DNA of 64,000 bases, from contig CAIIXF020000001.1 in NCBI GenBank assembly GCA_903813345.2, positions 40,021,366 to 40,085,365 of the forward strand, in the 5' to 3' direction. Under the pieces are notes generated by a model, which saw nothing but the letters and a program-made list of their open reading frames with translations, did no database searches and was not told where the DNA came from. This DNA is from Owenia fusiformis (taxonomy: Eukaryota; Annelida; Polychaeta; Sabellida; Oweniidae). The translations under genes and the position numbers were made by a program. Of this stretch, positions 1 to 12,100 are shown in pieces (position 1 is the stretch's first letter; every line of letters begins with the position of its first letter).

Positions 1-3000
1 CTCTTTCTGCAGTTGAAGACACTGGTCTTTGTATACGATCATGCTGTTGAGATCTTAACGATCCTTCAGTATTTGAAGTACCTGTTCTAAAATTTTGTTT
101 TGCCATTTGAATGTTGACCTGTCCTGATCTTTGAACATTTGAAGTTCCTGTCCTTGACCCTGGTCTCGATAAGCAACTTTTGACCTTCTCTGGTCTTTCA
201 ATGTTTGCAACTGTTGTTCCTTCAACGGGCGTTGGCTTCTCATGAACATTGCGTTTAGTCTTCTTAATAATGGAGATTTGTGGGGGATTAGTATTGCCCA
301 TGTTTTCTTTAGAAGAAGTTATATGCACTCTTGGTTTTGATTTCACTTGACTAGATACTTGTGTGAGAGATTCTGCTGAGTCTTTCCTCAATTGCAGTGG
401 CTCGGAGCTTTCAATTACTTCATGTTCGTCATCATATTCTGTCTCTATTGCCTGCAATTGTTTGTTTGAACGGGTGCTTGGTTTTGCTGATTTGATCAAT
501 CTTGGTTTTCCTAAAAGTATACAGTTGGACAGCATATGAGTGGTAATTCACAAATTCATTCGGATAATTACTAGAATGACGAAAATGTAATTTTAATCAA
601 TTAATGAGTACCATGTAAATTAAACTTGTACTGAACATGATTATTCACCTGAACGCATATGCATCGTATCAGAAGCTCCTTTTGCCATCATTCTGGGCAT
701 ACACGACTGGGGCCTTAGTATTGCTTTACGTCTATCAAATACTCTTGTAGGGGTAAATTCGATCCTTTTGTGACGACGGAGAGAATCCTCGAAAGGTCTG
801 TTTGCCATCTTTTGATCTGCTATCGTCTCTTCCAAGACGATATTCTTAAAGCCAGCCCATTGGTTCTGTTTGAGGTACATCTGGCAAAGCTCATTATCAT
901 TTTGGTATTCTTTCTCGAGAAGTAAAGTTTTTATAATCTTCTCATTAGCAAACTGGATGAAAAGAGACTTTGGAATTTGGATGACTTTGCAGCCTCCGCT
1001 TACGAGGGCGTACTTTGGATTGGGTCCCCTAACATAAAGGTTTTCCAGTCCCTAAAAGGAAACAGAATCAATTTATTTTATGTGCCATTTCACGGTCAGT
1101 TTTTGTATGGACAACCTTTACTATCAAATACATGATTATCCCATGAACGAAGACATCGGGGCACCGTCCGTCCGAGAAAATGAAATGACAATGTTAATCG
1201 GAATGATCGTTTTCCAATTATAACTTTATTTAACGTATTTTGACGAAGGATTCTGACTAATATCTAAATCTAAATGCATATTAGAATATTTTTATGACCT
1301 GTTAGGTACTTCTGTTAATGTTCTCATAGGCTACTTACAAATACATCACCTGGCCTGATAGCATCTATTCTCATGAAGATTCCCACAGGGACTTCATCGT
1401 CTGTCAACATTTCTGATTCGGAAATCCTGAAATGACCATGCATTAACATACATTTTCACCACAACAGTATGAATATATCTAGGAATCTTGCATAACTGAC
1501 AATTAGTTTTGAAATCAATATTCTATTAGAAATGGTCGGTAAAGTACCTTTGCCATCCTTGCTGCAAGGGTATTTTACAAGTATATATATTTAGGCATAA
1601 ATGAAGTCCTTTGAAGAAGGATGTACCTTTGCTTGGTTAAATATGTGAACGTCATATGTCACTAGCACTTCCCGTCGGTGCCCCACAGTTTGAAAATAAC
1701 GATTATAGCAAATAATATGTAAAAATCAAGCTTGATTATTTGGATAAGAAATAAATAACAGCCCCGCTTTGATTAAATCATACCATTTTGTATCTAGTGA
1801 TGACTTTCTTTGAAAATCAGCTCTTCCAGAAGACGTCTTTGCTATTTGGCGTTTCATCATGGACTCCTCCAACGCCAGTGATGTTACAACCTCTCCTGAC
1901 AGTTGTCTCTTCAATCGATCTATCTCTGTCTTGGAGAGTTTTTTTGTCAGCAGAGGATCTCCAGTTTGACTGAAATGATATAAAAAAATCCTAATATTGG
2001 CATCCCCTAAACATGGCCAATGACATTTTAAGCTAATGTTTAAGTCCAATGTCATCTGCTCGAAGAACATTTTATGAACACCAGACTTGAGATCGTTCAT
2101 CCAGATTGAGGATAAATCACAATCAATACCTGAATAAGATGTCCTGAGCATTATCCTTGGCGAGGAACAACTGCTGGTATTTGGTGCAGTTTGACAAGTT
2201 CACCACTCTCAATACATTGCATACTCCCTGTAAATTAAAATATCACATTCATCGTGTATATTACTATATTGCACCCAACATTGACATTGTACAACTCATT
2301 TATCCTTTTGCATCTGTTAATGTTTACTGGATAGTTGAGACCCGTGATACTTAAATTGATTAAATAAAATTATCGTATTGACCTACTTTCAATTCAAAAT
2401 GGCCGTTCAAACTGCTTACTTTGCCAGCATTTTGCGATAGAATATTGATGAAACTTAACGATCTATCGTTATTTTTGAACAGATTCAAGTAGGGTTGAAT
2501 CAGTTATACAGAAATAATGGCATATTTTTGTCTTTAGAGGGGATTGATATTTGGTAAACTAGAATGTGAAACGTGCATAGTAAGCATGTGATCTGAGACG
2601 GAATTGAGTTATTACAAGCGAGTCATAGGCTAGTTACCTGAGTAACCATCCACAAGAATGCATTCTTCCTGGAGTCTTCTACCACCACCCGGCCATGTAC
2701 AAACTCCTCGTTTCGACTGACTCGACTCAATTTGTACAAGTTCTCTTCTGACCACTTTTTGAGAAGTGCATGTTCTCTGAAGAGTATAATTCAAAGCATG
2801 TGTATCTTGTCTTGCATCGGTAACTGTGTATTTGGGAATGGAGAATGGATTGCAGGGAGCAGAGGTGATTTTAAAACATTGCAGTTGTTTATTTGTATGT
2901 AGCTTGAGCCTCAATTTCTTATTTTTACCATGTCAAAGTGGAGAAAGAAGAGTCTGCAGGGTGGCAGACCGTTGTAAGTTACTTCAGTGAATGAAAAACC

Positions 3001-4873
3001 AATGTTGACGACTGATTACCTGAAAACATCAAGGCGGAAATTTTGCTCACTAACGCTATGCTCTTTCAGTCCATTAGTATCGAAGTCATATTTGTCGACA
3101 ACGAGGAACTCCGCTTCACTGGAACACACTACTGTGGCTTGTCTCGTGGCGTTGCGGCCCTCAATCAAGGCGATTTCCTAAAAACATAAATTATACAAAT
3201 CTGTGGAAACGAAAATGGGTCGTGTTAAGAATTTTTGACATGCATTTTTGAATTAGTCAATTCTCACATAATATGTAATCAATCTTTTTTATATTTTTAC
3301 AACTGATTATTATTGATATCATTAGGCTACTTTATGGAAATTTTCAATAAGCTTTAGTCATAAATTGCTGAGAAAATACTCGATACGAAAAAGTGTGACG
3401 TTTTTTGGGACACTCTGAAGGAAAAAGCTATGACGTTTTTATCATAGGGGATCTGTGATTTCACGGTCTATGCACAAAACTAAATACAGCCTTTGGATAA
3501 CCACGTTTTTAATTTACATTAATCAGTTAGTGTATAATGCAGTCATTAGGACAACACTAATGACTTTTGGTGATTATTTGCATCTGTTGTCATGATACAA
3601 TTCCATTAATGTTCATAAAATGTAATCAAAGAACAATATTGCCAGATCATAATTTTGATTGTCATTCTACTCATCACATTCACACCTAGTCTTATCATAT
3701 ATCGCAAGCATACTAGTATTCAATGATAATGCCATTGATCAGGAACGAACGTACCCCAAAACACGATCCTTTTGTAAGTGTTATAACTTCTTGTTTGACA
3801 AAGACACTCTCCTCGTCCTTGTCGAGAACTACAGAGACGCTGCCTGAGAATATGAAGTAAAGACTCTCTCCTCTATGACCCTTCCGAACAACAACCCTTC
3901 GTCTGCCAAATCTAAATCATAAAAATGGATAATTACCAACTGCAATCTGCACGTGAGCTAGCAAGAGCAAGCGTCCTTGGCAGAGCGATCATCGTCACAT
4001 ATTACCAGTGGGTTGGGTTATTATTACGATAAAGTCATGAACGATGAAGTGTCATATTCCTCATGTTCTTGTTGTAATGATCGTAACTTTACTACAATGA
4101 GTTATTTTATGACCTAAGCACGGCAGAACACAGCGTAGACGACAGGCATCTTAATGCAACACAAAAGGCCATGGCTAATAATGTTATGTTTATTGATCAA
4201 GGTGATGGTATCACTACTGTTAACTTACTTGGTATATCTGATAATCTTACTGAGCAGCTTTTGCATCGGCGGTGTGTACTTCCTAAAGCTGACCAACCCA
4301 CGCATCAGTCTACAAATTACCTCAATGTCTTTCTCAGTCCTATCACAAGGTTTTTTCTCTATTGCACGCTTGGCGAATCTTGGCCAAGTAAACTAAAAAT
4401 AGGTTTCTAATATCAGATGCTGTAGAAATTATAATCGTTACGGGCAAACGAGGAAAATTGAGAATGTATCGAAAGCAAAATGCTTCGGGTCTTGGATATT
4501 CACAAATTATATTTTACTTATGATGTGACTAATCCAATCTATTGAGCATTGCTTGACAAATTACGCGAGAGACAATTTCTTGTGACGGTGATCAGATTTG
4601 ATTAGCTCCATTGTCTATGTACTTCTTATTGCCTATAGAGATGGAATGCAGTCTTAGAATAATACACACCTCATAATTCGTCTTAAAATCCAATGTATTG
4701 AATGATATTTCACTGAATGCGTTTCCATCTGCTTCGCCCCTTTGAATGGCCAAACGCTCTCCCACCCTTATGGATTCTATGTCAAATCCCTCCATGGTGT
4801 ATCGTCGAAGCGCCAAACACACAGATGCAAACATACGTACGATGCTCGCAGCCCTCCTGAACTTTTCCAAAGG
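1..4873 (-). CDS. CNBD2: CNBD2-like cyclic nucleotide-binding domain protein (3' end outside window)
   Basis: Ten minus-strand exons join in phase: 4670-4873, 4229-4356, 3755-3911, 3020-3177, 2638-2776, 2130-2227, 1784-1969, 1339-1426, 649-1051 and 1-510 (open at the edge). The first opens PLEKFRRAASIVRM; the second reads RTEKDIEVICRLMRGLVSF. The next two form a cNMP-binding fold with RKGHRGESLYFIFSG and a phosphate-cassette-like FGEIALIEGRNATRQATVVC, followed by EFLVVDKYDF. A second, weaker CNB-like region follows (SEENLYKLSRV, then VPVGIFMRIDAIRPGDVFG). The tail (exon 1-510) is Lys/Ser/Gln-rich and low in complexity. Order and motifs match vertebrate CNBD2, which is known from testis and sperm. 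The usual cassette Arg falls in a shifted context, so real cAMP binding is uncertain. The start codon is not settled: an in-frame ATG at 4930 precedes a good acceptor at 4874, and an upstream exon is likely. Confidence 0.78.
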
Positions 4874-5067
4874 CTGAAGACAAAATGCGTCGATCAAATT
4901 CAGTTTTAAAAGAGATACTTTAATACACAAAATTCATTCAAAAACAGGGTGGTCAAAATGTACATATTTCTGTCAACCAATCACTTTTTCATATTTATTT
5001 TATTTGTAACAAATGCTATATAACGAATGCGAATGATATACAAGTAGTCAAGCAGAAAATTGGAAGC

Positions 5068-5210
5068 TAATAGTTTCCTTCGGATTTTTTTATCAGGGGG
5101 CTATGAAAAACGCTCTGTAGAGAGTTCCCCAAGGGTGACGCTCCAGGTGGTTTTGAGGTCTCAAGTCATGCTGAAAAGTTAAAAAGATTGTAATCCGAAG
5201 GAAACGATTA
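5068..5210. repeat. Short terminal-inverted-repeat element (143 bp)
   Basis: TAATAGTTTCCTTCGGATT at 5068-5086 is mirrored by AATCCGAAGGAAACGATTA at 5192-5210. The inside is non-coding. It looks like a miniature inverted-repeat element; no clear target duplication was seen. The stretch 4931-5067 just before it shows nothing recognisable. Confidence 0.45.
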
Positions 5211-5346
5211 ATTCTCAAAATACCCCATATTTCTGCCCGACAAATATTTAATTTATGGCATTTTGAGCTGAACAGAATTAAAGAAGATTTTTCAGCAAAT
5301 TGATAAAACAATGTTACCACATAAAGCTGCAACCTTTCATATGTAA

Positions 5347-6891
5347 CCCCCCTATCACACCAAAATAGTTATTACCCGTTCTTGCCAGTCCTACGAAAAC
5401 GTCGTAAAACGGGCTCAATCTGGCTGTGGTCGGGAAATATGTCTAAAATAATTAGCTACTTCGTTCATAAACAGTCTTCAATACGTCCATCTCATTTGCA
5501 GTTCGTTCAGATCGCACCACGTCGGTGTGCAACGTCGTGTAACGCCCCTTAGTCTAGAAGGTCATCATGACCTGATTACAGAACGGTATGGTCGCCATCG
5601 AATTTCGAATCGATTAAGAATTCTAAAATCACCTTCCCGTCTGAGAACGTTCATGAAGTTCGTAAATATACCTTAGAAAGTTGCAGCTACGTTCATTCCG
5701 TTCGCACACAGTTTAAAACCAGTTTTGAAGAACGCAGTGATAACTTGTTTGATGTGATAGCTATGTTTTTACTAACTCGTTCATAAGCAGTCTTTAATAT
5801 ACGTTCTTAGTCAGTTTAAACCCGTTTGCAATTAGTTCTACCTCGTTCTCAATACGTCCTCAGACAGTTCAACTCGTTGTAAAAACGTCTCTACTAGGAT
5901 TGAAGTACGACGGTTCCGTTCGTAGTACGTCCAGCTCGTCGTTAGCACGTTGCCACTCGTTCTTAATAGACAGCTTAAGCAAGACGATTTTTTATGACGT
6001 GAACTGCAAACGTAAACCTTTACGTTCCCGTTTACGTACTATGAACAAAAGTGCTTTAAGCTGAGCACTTAAGACGTAACGTAAACGCAAACCTCAAAAG
6101 TTTTTTTTCTTTTTCTTAGCGGCCTTTCGTTTTATTTTCTACTTTAAAAGTATAAAATATTATTTTATTGACAAATTGATGAAAGGGTTAACCAAAGGAG
6201 ATGTTTCATAGCCTGGCAGTGTTCTATGACATCTTGAATCTTACAAAATACAACAGGACGCAAAAATATCTTTAATGTCTTTAAAGCATTCATAATTTTA
6301 TTACTATGGTGTCACAATAATATGTATAGTAGCATTAAGATGAGTCGACTTGTGAGAAATTGCCATGCATGTTAAATTTCATCAGATTTTACATTTGAAA
6401 TGTGTAACTCAATATTCAAGTTATACTTGATTGGATTGGACACAAATGATCTCGATATATACACAGATTTGTGTCAAACATATTCATGCATTCGACCAAT
6501 ATCATATTTATCTCGATCGAACTTGATAAAGTACTAAAAATCCTTTACGGAACGACATACCTAGACTTTAATTGTTCACGTTTGGATGTACGTAAACCGG
6601 GAAATAAGTAGAACAATATGACGTGACATCCTGAGAAAAACCCGCGTGCGCATTCCCGTTCGCGGTTTACGTTGTAAAAAATAGTGTTGCTTAACCTCTC
6701 TATTGTAGAACGTGACGACCACGAGAACATTTTGAGCACGTTCTAAGTTCTAGAGGACCAACCCGTTCGAGTACGTTCGATGAAGTTTGTAAATAGACCC
6801 CAAACGGTTCTAAGTACGTCCAGTCCGTTCGTACACAGTTGAAGCCCGTTTTCGAGAACGTAGTGAGAACTAGTTTGGTGTGATAGTAGGG
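5347..6891. mobile_element. Non-autonomous TIR element (family also at 46.9 kb)
   Basis: The left end CCCCCCTATCACACCAAAAT and the inverted right end (CCCTACTATCACACCAAACT when read from 6891) form terminal inverted repeats of roughly 25 bp. The body is non-coding, rich in CGTTC/ACGT words, and built of diverged copies of one subunit: the segment ending near 5760 (TTTGATGTGATAG) resembles the right terminus (TTTGGTGTGATAG). It is interrupted by a younger insertion at 5969-6700. A left-truncated relative lies at 46895-47556. The target duplication is unclear and no transposase is present, so the superfamily is not assigned. Confidence 0.6.
5969..6700. mobile_element. 732-bp nested element with TA target duplication
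   Basis: This sits inside the 5347-6891 element and is absent from the related copy at 46.9 kb, which reads through the same junction near 47368. Ends GACAGCTTAAGCAAGAC and, inverted, GAGAGGTTAAGCAACAC continue into a shared ATTTTTTA, giving imperfect inverted repeats of 40-50 bp. TA flanks both sides (5967-5968, 6701-6702). A TA duplication fits Tc1/mariner-type insertion, but no coding sequence is present. Confidence 0.6.
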
Positions 6892-7884
6892 TTAGCTAGA
6901 ATTAAACCTACGATGCCTATCTTTAAAAGGAATTAGTTGACAAAGATGTGAACTTTTTGGACCTGCATGTACGTTATAAGTAATAAAATGTCTTGTAACT
7001 GTTTCCATGTTTTTTTCTACTAAATACATATGATATTTTGTAAATTTTTTAAAAGCTACGTTTGCATCCCGGGGTTTGTCTCTTGAAAGCCCATGACTGT
7101 AATAAAATACTTTAATCATAATTACTAACTTAAATAATTTAAATCAGTGCCTAGATATACGTAGCATCACGGACTTGAAAGCCCATGGTTACATAAAATC
7201 AAATGATACAATAATTGTTTTTTAATCTTTTTCAATTTTTGTCATTATTAAAGCCATATCGATACTATACTTACAGAACGATCATGTTTCTTATAAGTCG
7301 TCGGTACATGTATCTACAATCAAAAGATAAATTCAATAACCGCCATGCCAGTTGCAACTTACCGACATAAAACCATTGTTTGGAGGATATAGATGAACAG
7401 TTGACATGGTGAAAATATTCTAAGATTGGTCTTCGTTTCTTTATTTCCATTTTTTGGCTAAAATATCCATGGATGCAAAGTTCTCTAACTCAAATAGCCT
7501 AAGTCAATGTCAGAACTTGCCGAAGTCAACTATTTTACGTCTCTTTACTAGTTTATCAAACTTTTATGATGTCATTTACGGAGAGACTTTTTCATATTAA
7601 ACAGTAAAACTGTTAAAGAGAAAAGGCAGTCCAAGGTAAGGCAAAATAAAGGCAATTGTTATTTAATTGGGTTTGCGATGAAGGGGGTTTTCAGGGGCAT
7701 AGCTAAAAGGATCAACTTTGTAATCCGTTTTTAACGAAAACAAACCATTAATAAGATTATCAGTTGCAATCAAATAACCATTCAGAGCGGTTATATTTTA
7801 ATCCTTACGAACCAAAGTACTTCATAATGTGACACTGTCAATCCTTATTTTCACAATAATAATTATATTTGTAAAATTACAAAA
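6892..7884. other. Intergenic, no gene recognised
   Basis: AT-rich sequence without a convincing exon. A short direct repeat, GAAAGCCCATG, occurs near 7086 and 7176. Nothing else was supported. Confidence 0.4.
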
Positions 7885-8217
7885 TTAAAAAGATCTTTTC
7901 ATTACATCAATTTTTTCTTCATTGACTTCAGGTTTAAAACCTTTTTTTCTTCTTATCCAAGAGGAGCGAGCATTTTCACGCAATTCTTTGCATCGTACTT
8001 CCAAATGACGAAAGCAAGCTTGTTTTTTGTGGGCACGTTTCCATCGAATCTGTCCTCTTCGCAGTTTTTGAACATTTTTGTATGTGAGATTTTCTACTTT
8101 TATAGTCTCCCCCGTGTATGTGTAATCTAACTCTTTTTCAATATTTCGTATACTTGGAATTGGCACTTTTACTCTTTGTGTCATCGCTGCAATTCTGTTA
8201 TTTTCATGAACGGCCAT
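7885..8217 (-). CDS. Small basic ORF of unknown function (110 aa)
   Basis: A single uninterrupted minus-strand frame starts at the ATG at 8215-8217 and stops at 7885. The N-terminal third is neutral (starting MAVHENNRIAAM); the rest is strongly basic with many Arg/Lys (KLRRGQIRWKRAHKKQ, SSWIRRKKGF). No signal peptide, membrane segment or familiar motif is visible. A GTGCAG acceptor-like site lies just upstream of the ATG, so it could instead be the last exon of a longer gene. It lies between CNBD2 and the first cysteine-rich peptide gene with no clear promoter. It may be a chance ORF or the remnant of a mobile-element protein. Confidence 0.3.
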   Translation of the reverse strand: MAVHENNRIAAMTQRVKVPIPSIRNIEKELDYTYTGETIKVENLTYKNVQKLRRGQIRWKRAHKKQACFRHLEVRCKELRENARSSWIRRKKGFKPEVNEEKIDVMKRSF

Positions 8218-9193
8218 TTTTAATTCCTGCACTGGTTTTGAATATTTCTACACAATTATGACGTTTATCAATTGTTGGACAATTAATTTTAAAAATGAGT
8301 TGGTAAAATTGAAGATTTGGTTAGTAAGAAGTGACAAGGAAACCAATAGTAGATGAGCTAGCAAAATAAATGTAGAAAAGGGCAGTTCACGGTTCGTGAG
8401 CCAATTAATGCCAAAAATTGAGATCATTCCACCAAATGGTATAAGTCGTAAGCTTATACTTATAGGTTAAGCCTATTTGTATATTTCATATATGTTGATT
8501 TTTTAGTTATGCTGAATATACTAGGAAAGATTCTTCATCATAAGCTAAATGCTGGCAAAACAAAAATATTGACACTTCGTTTCATTTTATTTGACAGTAC
8601 AATTACGAATTGTATAATTTACAAGACACCGTGTATACTTCACAACTGATGCGCAAAAGCAATGAGAGTGCATGTTTTATCATTTTTACCACTACAATTA
8701 GAAATATCTTGATTTATTTGTGACATACGTGATTTGTTTTACTTTCACGTTTATGATATAAGCCGTAATAGATAGGATTGTACAACGTTATTACAATGTC
8801 AAAAGTCCCCGTAGGATGGCATAAATTGTAAGCTTTCTCAGTTTTATTATGAAAGCACGTTACATTCTATAACTTGGACAATTGCCGCGAGCAAATTACC
8901 TTCGTTGGAATTCTTTAAATTAATGTTAGAGGCGTATTTATGCTAATGGGATCATGCCCTTTTCAGCGCCTTCGCAATGCTCGACGGAGAGGCTCACGGC
9001 CACCGTATCACCGGGCGTATCACAAACATTGCGTCATTGTCACGAGACGGGAATAGATCATATGTGGAAGTTTCCTCTAAGATTATGAATAACAATGTTT
9101 GAACTCAATTGTTCATCTTGATTACCAATCAACCAAACGCAATATATTAGAGGTCTGCAAGTTGAGTGTCATTAAGTTCCGATACTTCAAAGG
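8218..9193. other. Intergenic, upstream of cysteine-rich peptide gene 1
   Basis: No exon was recognised. A TATA-like AATATATTA near 9140 lies about 50 bp before the ATG at 9194 and could be the core promoter of the following gene. Confidence 0.3.
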
Positions 9194-12100
9194 ATGAGGA
9201 TTTCTGTTTTAGTTTCAGTTACTATTTTACTTGCATTTTTAGTCAAAACTGTTACAATAGAAGCATTTCATTTAGGAAAAGGAAACACTAATTATGACAT
9301 ACACATCCGTATTGATACAAATTGTAATCCAGAAGAATTTCAAGACTGTTTCCCGGCAAATCCCGCAGATTGTAAGAAGGACAATGATTGTAAAAAGCGC
9401 TGGTTAGGAACATATGGGTATGAGAAAAAACAATGCACACCTCCTGTCTTTCGTTTACTTGGAACTAACTGCCATTGGTGGTGCAGGTAAGATCGAAAAA
9501 TTATTTTCATTTATCTTTCAGTTGTGACGAAAGATTTAAGTTCTACGATGGTGAAAAGGAAAACTGAATAGACTAGATGCGAGTAGAAATGATCTTGATT
9601 TACGTCATTAAATATTCAAAATTCAGTCAAAGTGATGTCATATTTGAAATTTAGTTTATCAACTTTGAAAATTTAATATTTTTTGAAAAAAAGTGAAATA
9701 TCTTTTCTTGTATTGGATATATAACATTTTCTTTTACTGGACATACTTTAATTTGCATACTATTCGATACATAAGGGCTATATGAAAATTGAACCACTAA
9801 AACCTATGTAATTTAAGTTAATTCTACTTTACCCGCCATGCTATCTGACCCGAGCGAGCCTCCTGGTGGTGTATTTTGGGTCACCAAACATAGAAAATGG
9901 GAAATGGTGCGAAAACAAGTTTTTCCTATAGCCGTTACCTGGTGAAACTTTCGAAAATTAAATGATACTTAGAGCATAATGGTCGTTTGGATTTGCCACT
10001 CACAGATGTCGTTTTCTAGTTGTTATCAATTCTCTCCTGAATGTAATGGTTATTTGATTTGTTTTTAAAAGAATAGAGTCGAATAATGAACTGAATCAAA
10101 TAAAACAACATTAAACAAATTAAACATACATTTATTCATCATATATAGTAATTCAGTTGAGTGGTTTTCCTGGTCACGATGACGACTTATCTAAAAACTT
10201 GCCAGAAAGCAAGATGGCTACCAAAAGTTCATGAGCTCTAGAAGTGGTTAGTGGTTTTCCTGGAATCGCGATGACAAGAAAAGTGAAACGCCGCCCGCTC
10301 GCCCACCCATCCACCCGTCCGCTAAGCTGACGTAGGTACGATAAACACAGCTTACGTTCCCAGATATATGAGGTTTACATCTAACTACAGAGTGTCTCGA
10401 AAATATTACATAGTACAAATTGGTCAATAATATCTTTTGTAATTTTTATTTGGCATTTACCCTAAAACAAAATTGAATACTAAAGAGAAAGCTCTCTCGA
10501 TTAATTTGACACCAGCAGATTCAATGGTTACATGGTTGACTGCACAGAACAGATTTTGTTAACTCGCGAAATCTCACTTGCGTCTTGCGCGTACTTCTCG
10601 GATCAGTGTTAAGAAATGCCACATTAAGAAAGATTCATTTGCAAAATGAATCCGTAAAATGTCATTCTTTAACCGTGGTGAATAAAATTAAATGTTAAAG
10701 AAATGCTTCCTCCTTTTGACCACTGAGAAGTTCGCGCAAATCAGATTTCACACGATTCAATGAAATCTGCTCTGCGTAGTCAACCGTGGAATGATTTTAA
10801 ATCTGCTTGGTGTCAAATTGATCGAGAAAGATTGCTCTTTAAGTATTCAATTATGTTTTCGGGTAAATCCCCAAATTATAAAAATATTGACAATTTTGTA
10901 CTTGTAACATTTTTCTGAGGCACTCCGTAGATACGTGATTATTACCACCTTGCCGGGCATGTTCTGGTGCTAGTTTAGAAATAATTTTTTTACCATATCG
11001 ACAAAAGCACTATGTGACGTCATAGTGGCGGGCCATGTTGCCGGTCAATAATGCATTAACGACCGGCAATATTCCCCGGGAAATTAGATTTCGTTTGTTG
11101 CCCTTCGAAATGACGTTATTGTACCGTTATTGGCCATTATGATAATCCTCAAATTCCAAATCCATTAGCTAGAGGTGCAAAAAACACCTGTCAACCTCGT
11201 TTCTGAGTAATTAATTCATGGAGTGAACAGCTAATGTTGTTGACCTCTTAATTACAGCATATTGAATCCCTTTACAATGGTTTATGTGATGAATGATCAT
11301 GGACCTAGTGTCAAAATATATCGAGTTTGGATACTTTCATCAAATTACATCAACTTAAGCTAACATCTATTTTCATTATCTACAAAGAAAACCCCCGAAC
11401 GTACCTTAATAATAGATAGAAAAGAAGGAAAAAAGAAACTCGTATAAATTCAAACTATGTATTCTGACGCCTTTTATCCCTTCTGTATCAGATTATACCG
11501 TTTAATAAGGGGTATAAGAAGAAAGAGTTTTCACGCTAAATAATAAACGCTAAATGCAAAAATAGGGAGGCGTCTTAATTTTTTATGAGGGGTATAAAAG
11601 GAAAATGTGATTTTCACTCTAAACACTAGTTTATTAACAGTGGTGACAAGTGATGAGCCCCATCATTAATTTATCATTACTAAATTATACAACAATCTTA
11701 ATAACGGGCTCTGAGTACATGTATATCCTATTGATGATTCTTCTAACGAAAATTTAGTTGCAATATTAAGACACTGGCTCGAAATGAAAATGCCCGATAT
11801 AACATTTCAATAAATACTCTGACTGATTGGCCTAAAAATTTGAATCTGGTGTCCAGAGCCTGAAAAACAGTTCTTTTCTCAGTCTTGTCAAACTCATTAA
11901 CTCACGGCATTAAAACGGAGGCTAGAGGGAGCTGCAGCATGATGATTGTCGTAAAATGATGGTCATGATATGGACACTAATAGAAAAAAACAATATCGAC
12001 ACTAATGACGTACCTCATTAGAAAAATGTGGATTATCTTACAATGCTGAAAGCTAGTCATTTATATTCTGAATGGACTGTCAAAACAAATAAGGATATTT

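Noticed and set aside
4154-4410. Hydrophobic 80-aa plus frame
   Set aside because: Lies opposite a convincing CNBD2 exon (4229-4356, minus strand).
9835-10330. Repeated GTGGTTTTCCTGG words near 10158 and 10249
   Set aside because: Too short and isolated to call a repeat or regulatory site.
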